The notes below the pieces were generated by a model. That model saw nothing but the letters and a program-made list of their open reading frames with translations, did no database searches and was not told the DNA's origin. Position numbers and translations under genes: made by a program. Of a stretch of 64,000 nt of DNA, positions 58,442-64,000 are shown piece after piece (the stretch's first letter is position 1; each line of letters opens with the position of its first letter). Source of the stretch: Nonomuraea guangzhouensis. Its GTDB lineage: Bacteria > Actinomycetota > Actinomycetes > Streptosporangiales > Streptosporangiaceae. The stretch lies in the NCBI RefSeq assembly GCF_019396345.1, contig NZ_JAHKRM010000022.1, positions 184,063-248,062 of the forward strand, given 5' to 3'.

Positions 58442-59976
58442 GCACCGGAATGGGTCTGCGGGGTGACCGCATCCTCAGGTACGTCAACGCGTTCTGTCCC
58501 CACTGCCACGGCCAGGACCTGGAGCGGGTCGAACGGCTGAGCGGCTACCTGACCGTCCGCGACGAGCGGGTCTGGCTGGAGCGCGGCTGCCGCGAACACG
58601 GCCTCATCAGAACTCTCTACGACGAAGACCCAGAAATCCTGACATATCTCGAGGAATGGACCGCCCCTACAAAGCACCACATGCCGGATATTTCCGGCAA
58701 CTTCCAGCCGGTCCCCGCCGCCTATCTCCAAGGGCTGCCCGAGATGCAGACCCAGCACACCTGCATCCTGCTCGAAGACATCGCCGAAGCCTGCAACCTA
58801 CGCTGCCCCACCTGCTTCGCCGACAGCTCCCCCGACCTGACCGGCATCGTTCCCATCACCGACATCCTGGCGAACGTCGACCAGCGCCTGGCCCGCGAGA
58901 ACGGCCGACTCGACGTCCTCATGCTGAGCGGCGGCGAGCCCACCCTCCACCCCGAGCTGGCCCAGCTGCTCACCGAGCTCCACCAGCGCCCCGTCACCCG
59001 CATCCTGATCAACACCAACGGCGTCCTCATCGCCAGGGACGACGCCCTGCTCGACCTCCTCACCGAGCACCGCGAACGGGTGGAGGTCTACCTCCAGTAC
59101 GACGGCAGCTCGGCCGAGGCGTCCAAACACCACCGGGGCGGCGACCTGCGGCACCTCAAGGCGCAGGCCGTACAACGGCTGTCGGAGCGGGAGATCTTCA
59201 CCACGTTGGTGATGACCGCCGCGCTCGGCGTCAACGACGGGGAGATCGGCGACGTCGTACGGCTGGCGCTCGACACGCCGTTCGTCGGCGGTGTGTCGTT
59301 GCAGCCGCAGTTCGGCTCCGGCAGATCTGGACCGATCGACCCGATGAACCGCCTCACCCACACCGGCGTGCTCAAGCGGCTCGGCCCGCAGACCGACGGC
59401 CTGGTGACCTGGCGCGACCTCACCGCGCTGCCCTGCTCCCACCCGCACTGCTGCTCGGTCGGCTACCTGATCCGCGACGACGCGCAGCAGTGGCGTTCAC
59501 TGGTCGCGCTGATCGGCCACGACCGGCTCAAGGCGAACCTGGGTCTGGTCTCCAACCGCATCGCCGACACCGAGATCCCCCGCGAGCTGCGGCTGGCCGT
59601 ACAGGAATCGCTGCTCGGACTGCTGTCGGAGCAGTCGTCGCTGTCACACCCGCAGATCGGCGACCTGTGGCGGGACATCTGCGCGAACTGCGACCTCGGC
59701 GTGTCCACGCTGCTCACGCTGGCCTCTTCGGCGCTGCCCGGCCGGCGCAAGAGGCTCCGCAAGCTGCTCGGTGAGCGGGTGGTGCGGGTGACGGTAAAGC
59801 CGTTCATGGACATCTCGACCATGATCGAGGAGCGGCTCACGCAGTGCTGCGTGCACGTCGGCACCCGGGCCGAGCAGGACCAGTGCGCGCCGTTCTGTGC
59901 GGTTCAGGCGTGGCCCCAGCTCTCGGGACAACGACTGTCGGCGGTCGCCACAACCCAGCTCAAGGTGATCAGGTGA
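58438..59976 (+). CDS. Radical SAM protein related to the tetraether/membrane-spanning lipid synthase-like (MJ0619-type) group
   Basis: A 512-residue protein. An N-terminal Cys ribbon (NAFCPHCHGQDLE ... LERGCREHGLIRTLY) precedes the radical SAM domain, with the cluster motif CNLRCPTCFAD (CX3CX2C), the GGE segment MLSGGEPTLHPEL and INTNGVLI. The C-terminal part adds further cysteines (PCSHPHCCSVGYL, ICANCDLG, TQCCVHVG) that may bind extra clusters. The ribbon-plus-CNLRCPTCF order is that of MJ0619-like proteins, some of which join lipid tails. Linked to an Lgt-like gene, a lipid role is plausible but inferred. Confidence 0.8.
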   Translation: MSTGMGLRGDRILRYVNAFCPHCHGQDLERVERLSGYLTVRDERVWLERGCREHGLIRTLYDEDPEILTYLEEWTAPTKHHMPDISGNFQPVPAAYLQGLPEMQTQHTCILLEDIAEACNLRCPTCFADSSPDLTGIVPITDILANVDQRLARENGRLDVLMLSGGEPTLHPELAQLLTELHQRPVTRILINTNGVLIARDDALLDLLTEHRERVEVYLQYDGSSAEASKHHRGGDLRHLKAQAVQRLSEREIFTTLVMTAALGVNDGEIGDVVRLALDTPFVGGVSLQPQFGSGRSGPIDPMNRLTHTGVLKRLGPQTDGLVTWRDLTALPCSHPHCCSVGYLIRDDAQQWRSLVALIGHDRLKANLGLVSNRIADTEIPRELRLAVQESLLGLLSEQSSLSHPQIGDLWRDICANCDLGVSTLLTLASSALPGRRKRLRKLLGERVVRVTVKPFMDISTMIEERLTQCCVHVGTRAEQDQCAPFCAVQAWPQLSGQRLSAVATTQLKVIR

Positions 59977-60206
59977 AGGATCCGCTCCGGTTGTGCGTGT
60001 ACGCGACCGTCGCGCTGCTGGCCTGGCTGCTGGGGCCGTGGGCGGTGCTGGGGTTCGCGGTCCTCGGGTTCGCCGGGTACTGGAGGGCGCGCCGGGCCGG
60101 GCTGACCCAGAGCAAGTGCGTGCTCAAGGACACCCGGCTCGTACTGGCCTATCTCGGGCTGCTGGCGCTCGTCGCGGCGGCGGCGATCATCAATTCCCTG
60201 CGGTGA
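59973..60206 (+). CDS. Small two-helix membrane protein
   Basis: A 77-residue protein starting at GTG 59973, which overlaps the radical SAM stop (GTGA). Helices: LCVYATVALLAWLLGPWAVL GFAVLGFAGYW and LVLAYLGLLALVAAAAIINS. It may anchor or assist the upstream enzymes. Its end overlaps the MaoC gene on the other strand by 17 bases. Confidence 0.62.
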   Translation: MKDPLRLCVYATVALLAWLLGPWAVLGFAVLGFAGYWRARRAGLTQSKCVLKDTRLVLAYLGLLALVAAAAIINSLR

Positions 60207-60663
60207 ACCCGTCGGGGATGTACAGGCTGAGCGTCTCGGCGATGCAGGCCGGGCGCCTCTCGCCCTCGATCTCGATCGTCATCTTCAGGTTGGACAGGTA
60301 GCCGGCTGGCGTGCCCTTGACGTCGCTCAGCTCGCCCAGCGCCCTGACCCGCGCGCCTACCGGCACCGGCCTGGGGAAACGTACCTTGTTCAGGCCGTAG
60401 TTGACGCCCATCTGGATGCCCTCGACGCGCACCAGCTCGAACATGAACGAGGGCAGCAGCGACAGGCTGAGGTAGCCATGCGCGATCGGGCCGCCGAACG
60501 GCCCTTCCTTGGCCCGCTCCACGTCGACGTGGATCCACTGGTGGTCGTCGGTCGCGTCGGCGAAAAGATTGACCTGCTCCTGAGTGATCGTGCGCCACTC
60601 GGTCGGGCCGAACTTCTCGCCGACGGCCGCCTTGAGTTCCTGTACGTTCGCGAAGGTCCGCAT
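60190..60663 (-). CDS. MaoC-family hot-dog hydratase/dehydratase
   Basis: A 157-residue protein with the hydratase-2 motif ATDDHQWIHVDVERA, in which Asp and His are catalytic, then GPIAHGYLSLSLLPSFMF and NYGLNKVRFPRPVPVGARV. It hydrates enoyl-CoA thioesters in lipid or side-chain metabolism. ATG 60663 starts the conserved region. Close relatives are stand-alone in actinomycetes. Confidence 0.88.
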   Translation of the reverse strand: MRTFANVQELKAAVGEKFGPTEWRTITQEQVNLFADATDDHQWIHVDVERAKEGPFGGPIAHGYLSLSLLPSFMFELVRVEGIQMGVNYGLNKVRFPRPVPVGARVRALGELSDVKGTPAGYLSNLKMTIEIEGERRPACIAETLSLYIPDGFTAGN

Positions 60664-60674
60664 GGCTCCGAACG

Positions 60675-61982
60675 CTATTGCGCGGGCGGGACGGCTGCCA
60701 AGTTGAGCACCCAGTACTTGTCAGGGTTCACCCCCGTCGTGGTGCCCCAGTAGAGGACCGTGCTGGGCTCCGACAAGCTGTTGATGCGGATCCAGACACC
60801 GGGCCGCTTGATGCGCGCTACCTTGCCGGTGTTCAGGTCGAAGACGTTCTCGCCTGATGGCAGGAAGCGATCGAGGACGGGGTACGGCCTGGGCCCCCCG
60901 ATGAATCCACGATCCGGGATCTTGACGAATCCGGTCCCGTTGAGGCGCTGAACGAAAGCAGTGCCACCCTGGCGGCCACGGCACCAGACCCGCCCGCATC
61001 GCAAGCCTTTCATCCCATCCTTGATCACAGTCTTGGTGACGGTCCCATCGGCCAAGTTTACGATCTTGGACTGGTTGCGGTCAGCTTCGATGAACACGTT
61101 GCCGGCATCTCCCGCCCACGGCCACCTGATCAGGTGCAACCCATCGGTCTCAGGCACGCGATGGGGAGCACCGCCGGTGAACGACTTGCGGTACACGCCG
61201 CCCTTCCCCATCGACCAGACGATGCTCTTACCGTCCGTCCCGACGGCGTCGATGTCCGCGGCGGCGCCGGTCAACGTGACGGCCCGCTTGGCCTTGCCGC
61301 CGGCCAGCGGGGCCCACCAGAGCTCGCCGGCCAAGGCCCCGTCCTTACGCCCGCTGGTGTACCAGACGACATTCGTGCCATCGGTCGAGACGGCCGCCTG
61401 GAAGGGCTGCTTCAGCCCCGGAGTCGTCGGGATCTCTGTCACCACCCGGGACTTCCCGATCTTGGTGTCGTACACCTCGATCTTGCCGGCCTTCTCGGGG
61501 GAGGGCCCCGCGCCGAGCAGCACCTCGGTGGCGTTGATGGCGATGATCGGCTGGTAAGGCCAGCCGTCGGCGTTCTTCGCGGGCATCTGGAAGAGCGCCT
61601 GCGGCCAGAGCTTCTCGACCGGCGTTCCCGTGGCCTGGGTCTGCGGTCTCGGACTCGGAGTCACGGTGATGGTTTTCTTAGGCTGGGGCGTGGCCGTGGC
61701 CTCGGTCCGCGGTCTCGGAGTCAAGGTTATGGTCTTCTCGGGCTGGGGCCTGGTCGTGGTCGACGCGGCGGCCGCCTCTTCTCCGCCCCCGCTGGAGAAG
61801 GTCCCCCGGGTGACGACCGTACTCGTGCTCACCACCGCGACCACCGCGACCGCCGCGAGCAGTTGCGCGCGCCGTCTGGTCCGCCGCCGCCTGCGCTCGC
61901 CGACCCCGGCGATCAGGTCGAGGTCGGGAGCCTGGTTCGCCGCATCGCGCAGCGCGCCGCTCAGTTCGTTCTCTGTCCTCAT
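60675..61982 (-). CDS. Membrane-anchored propeller-like protein paired with an ECF sigma factor (second pair)
   Basis: A 435-residue protein: cytoplasmic start MRTENELSGALRDAANQAPD, Arg-rich RRRRTRRRAQ, one membrane helix (LLAAVAVVAVVSTSTVV), a Thr/Pro linker with two near-identical repeats (KTITLTPRPRTEATATPQ, KKTITVTPSPRPQTQATG), then the strand-rich outer part (VEKLWPQALFQMPAKNADGW ... GKSIVWSMGKGGVYRKSFTG). Same architecture as 31115-32299. It overlaps the sigma gene stop by four bases. Confidence 0.7.
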   Translation of the reverse strand: MRTENELSGALRDAANQAPDLDLIAGVGERRRRRTRRRAQLLAAVAVVAVVSTSTVVTRGTFSSGGGEEAAAASTTTRPQPEKTITLTPRPRTEATATPQPKKTITVTPSPRPQTQATGTPVEKLWPQALFQMPAKNADGWPYQPIIAINATEVLLGAGPSPEKAGKIEVYDTKIGKSRVVTEIPTTPGLKQPFQAAVSTDGTNVVWYTSGRKDGALAGELWWAPLAGGKAKRAVTLTGAAADIDAVGTDGKSIVWSMGKGGVYRKSFTGGAPHRVPETDGLHLIRWPWAGDAGNVFIEADRNQSKIVNLADGTVTKTVIKDGMKGLRCGRVWCRGRQGGTAFVQRLNGTGFVKIPDRGFIGGPRPYPVLDRFLPSGENVFDLNTGKVARIKRPGVWIRINSLSEPSTVLYWGTTTGVNPDKYWVLNLAAVPPAQ

Positions 61983-62464
61983 GCTCGTCCCCTTTCCAGC
62001 ACAGCGGGCCGGACCCGGAGCGTGGCGAGCGCCCGGTACACCTGGCTGCGCACAGTTCCCCGTGAGATGCCGAGGATCGCGGCGATCTCCTCATCCGGCA
62101 GGTCCTCGTAGTAGCGCAGGACCAGCACAACCCGCTGCTTCCTGGGCAGCGTCGCGAGCTCCTTCCAGAGCTCGCCGAAGGAATGCGTGTCGTGGTAGAT
62201 GCCTTCGGGGACCTCGTCGGTCAGGTGCTCCCTGCGTCGCCTGCGCCACCAGCTGACGTGCTGGCGGGCCATGGTCGTGCGTACGTACGCCTCAGGGCTG
62301 TCCTTGTTGCGGACCCGGCTCCAGTTGTCGCTCAGCTTGAGCAGCGACTCCTGGACCAGATCCGCGGCGTCCTCGGCGTTGCCGGTGAGCACGTAGCCGT
62401 ATCTGATCAGGGCCGAACCCCTGGCTCGGACGAATTCCTCGAACTCCACATCACCGGGACGCAT
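61979..62464 (-). CDS. ECF RNA polymerase sigma factor, SigE-like (second pair)
   Basis: A 161-residue sigma factor starting MRPGDVEFEEFVRARGSALI, with region 2 RYGYVLTGNAEDAADLVQES and region 4 LPRKQRVVLVLRYYEDLPDE ... GTVRSQVYRALATLRV. ATG 62464 is preferred over a TTG seven codons upstream. Likely the native counterpart of the pair carried between the att copies. Confidence 0.86.
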   Translation of the reverse strand: MRPGDVEFEEFVRARGSALIRYGYVLTGNAEDAADLVQESLLKLSDNWSRVRNKDSPEAYVRTTMARQHVSWWRRRRREHLTDEVPEGIYHDTHSFGELWKELATLPRKQRVVLVLRYYEDLPDEEIAAILGISRGTVRSQVYRALATLRVRPAVLERGRA

Positions 62465-62682
62465 GAGCCGCCCGCTCTGTTGCAAAGATCTTTACTCGAA
62501 ACCATCGCGCACGTGTTCGAGTGCGCGCTACAGTTCTCGGTACCGACTCGAACAAGGGTTCGGCCTGGTGGGAGGGGGTGTGTCCGATGACGATACTGGC
62601 GACGGCCCCTGCTCGGACACGCCGTAGCGCTTTCTTCCCAAATCTAAGACGGCCGCTATATCCCGCAATAAAGTCCGAGAGC

Positions 62683-63864
62683 GTGGACCCCGTGCGCAAT
62701 CCTTACGCCCCCGGAGCCGGACAGCGTCCGCCGGAGCTCGCCGGGCGCGACCGCGAGCTGCAGCAGTTCGAGGTCGTGCTGGAGCGGGTGGCCCGCGGCC
62801 GTCCCGAGCGCAGCATGGTCGTCACCGGCCTGCGCGGCGTCGGTAAGACCGTGCTCCTCAACACGTTCAAGTCCATGGCGATGCAGCGACTGTGGGGCAC
62901 GGGCAAGATCGAGGCCCGGCCCGACCAGTCGATCCGCCGTCCCGTCTCGGCCGCGCTGCACATGGCGATCCGTGAGCTGGCGCCCCGGCATCGCGCGCCG
63001 GAGCGCATCGAGCAGTTCCTGGGCGTGCTCAAGGCGTTCGCGATGCGCGACCCGGCCGCCGCCAAGGGCACCTCGCACTGGTCGCCCGGGATCGAGGTGC
63101 CGGCCAGCCGGGGCCGCGCCGACTCCGGCGATCTCGAGATCGACCTCACCGAGCTGTTCGTCGACGCCGCGAGCGTGGCCACCGATCTGGGCGTCGGCAT
63201 CGCGCTGTTCATCGACGAGATGCAGGACGTGCAGCCCGCCGACGTCTCGGCGCTCTGCGCCGCCTGCCACGAGCTGTCGCAGTCCGGCGGGCCGCTGATC
63301 GTGGTCGGCGCTGGCCTGCCCCACCTGCCGAGCGTGCTGTCGGCCAGCAAGAGCTACTCCGAGCGGCTCTTCCGCTACGCCCGCATCGACAAGCTCGACC
63401 GCGACGCGGCCGACCTCGCGCTGATGCTGCCGGCGCGGGAGGAAGAGGTCGAGTTCACGCAGGACGCCCTCGACGCCCTTTACGAGGCGGCCGACGGTTA
63501 TCCCTACTTCGTCCAGGCGTACGGGAAGGTCGCCTGGGATCTGGCGCCGCGCAGCCCGATCACCCTCGACGACGTCAAGGTGTCCGCGCCCGAGGCCGAG
63601 GAGGAGCTCGCGGTGGGCTTCTTCGGCAGCCGCTACGAGCGGGCCACCCCGGCGGAGCGCGACTACATGCACGCCATGGCGCAGATCGGCGACGAGCCGG
63701 TCGCCACCGCCGACGTGGCCGACGCGCTGGGGCGCAAGCCGTCCAGCCTGTCACCCGCCCGCGACAGCCTCATCAAGAAGGGGCTCATCTACAGCGCTGA
63801 GCGCGGTCTGATCGCGTTCACCGTGCCGCATTTCGGGAGGTTCCTGCGTGCTCAACCGATCTAG
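62683..63864 (+). CDS. AAA+/STAND-like ATPase
   Basis: A 393-residue protein: NPYAPGAGQRPPELAGRDRE, Walker A VTGLRGVGKTVLLNTFK, Walker B GIALFIDEMQDVQ, sensor LIVVGAGLPHLP, and a C-terminal winged helix (ATADVADALGRKPSSLSPAR ... LIKKGLIYSAERGLIAFTVP). It resembles Orc/Cdc6-like ATPases found near transposases and in archaeal or actinobacterial chromosomes. GTG 62683 is chosen because TATATC at 62657 looks like a -10 box 25 bases upstream and the domain starts right after; an ATG at 62587 would add 32 residues. Confidence 0.75.
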   Translation: MDPVRNPYAPGAGQRPPELAGRDRELQQFEVVLERVARGRPERSMVVTGLRGVGKTVLLNTFKSMAMQRLWGTGKIEARPDQSIRRPVSAALHMAIRELAPRHRAPERIEQFLGVLKAFAMRDPAAAKGTSHWSPGIEVPASRGRADSGDLEIDLTELFVDAASVATDLGVGIALFIDEMQDVQPADVSALCAACHELSQSGGPLIVVGAGLPHLPSVLSASKSYSERLFRYARIDKLDRDAADLALMLPAREEEVEFTQDALDALYEAADGYPYFVQAYGKVAWDLAPRSPITLDDVKVSAPEAEEELAVGFFGSRYERATPAERDYMHAMAQIGDEPVATADVADALGRKPSSLSPARDSLIKKGLIYSAERGLIAFTVPHFGRFLRAQPI

Positions 63865-63923
63865 GCGACACCCCTAGTGTCATGCGCCTGAAATTCGCCG
63901 GATAAGTTTCTATTCTTGTGGGC

Positions 63924-64000
63924 ATGGCGCATTCGGGACCGCTGGCGTTGGAGATCCATCTGACCGAAGTCGAGCGAGCTCGGCTGGTCGGCATGTCGGC
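63924..64000 (+). CDS. Start of a gene cut by the window edge, possibly an IS630-like transposase
   Basis: The frame MAHSGPLALEIHLTEVERAR runs on to LVGMS at the window edge. L-x-L-T-x-x-E-R-x-x-L is the usual first segment of IS630-type transposases, but 25 codons are too few to be sure. Confidence 0.4.
   Translation, partial: MAHSGPLALEIHLTEVERARLVGMS

Overview
This is a high-GC window from an actinomycete, most likely a filamentous member of the Streptosporangiales (Nonomuraea-like). The GC-rich codon use, frequent GTG and TTG starts, AfsR-like STAND proteins, ECF sigma factors paired with WD-like membrane partners, and RepSA/Xis/Int remnants of an actinomycete integrative and conjugative element (AICE) all point that way. 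The genus is an inference from style, not a database result.

Left part (1-8.4 kb): an arsenic-resistance island. It has ArsR-type repressors, an ArsM methyltransferase fused to a GNAT acetyltransferase, an aquaglyceroporin-type channel, an HTH-phosphatase fusion, two thioredoxin-type arsenate reductases and two flavin monooxygenase-like proteins. Several broken pieces show that it has been rearranged. From 8.4 to 24.3 kb there is a divergent amidohydrolase/MarR pair with two clear palindromic operators, then scattered accessory genes: two methyltransferase/hypothetical genes, a membrane protein, a lipoprotein, a DUF1963-like protein, a STAND NTPase with a small overlapping partner and a tachylectin-NlpC/P60 secreted protein. 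They are interspersed with transposase, protease, FtsX-domain and Rhs fragments.

Middle part (24.8-54.4 kb): a mobile-element graveyard built on a tRNA-Arg gene (minus strand, near 54.37 kb). A 41-45 bp copy of the 3' half of this tRNA occurs at 24.86, 29.81 and 39.44 kb, each time beside a tyrosine integrase or its downstream flank. Between these att copies lie a kynurenine-pathway operon (tryptophan to anthranilate), an ECF sigma/partner pair, acetyltransferases, an AarF-type kinase, a decayed repSA-xis-int module, and a lower-GC defence island. That island holds Dam-like methylase-HerA-NurA, an IS110 insertion, and a DUF6731-like protein with a small membrane protein. Next to the tRNA sits a regulatory cassette of two XRE/PLD-like proteins, a tandem-HTH GntR, an HD hydrolase and a Nudix hydrolase that share GACGTC-type operator motifs. 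A degenerate copy of this cassette lies at 33.6-35.2 kb.

Right part (54.4-64 kb): apparently the ordinary chromosome. It has a two-component system, small membrane paralogues, an Lgt-like protein coupled by overlapping codons to a radical SAM protein and a small membrane protein (possibly a lipid-modifying unit), a MaoC hydratase, a second ECF sigma/partner pair and an ATPase. The best candidates for undescribed biology are the Dam-HerA-NurA operon, the DUF6731-like/TM pair, the STAND pair sharing an IAGRDQ motif, the GACGTC-linked cassette, and the Lgt-radical SAM unit.
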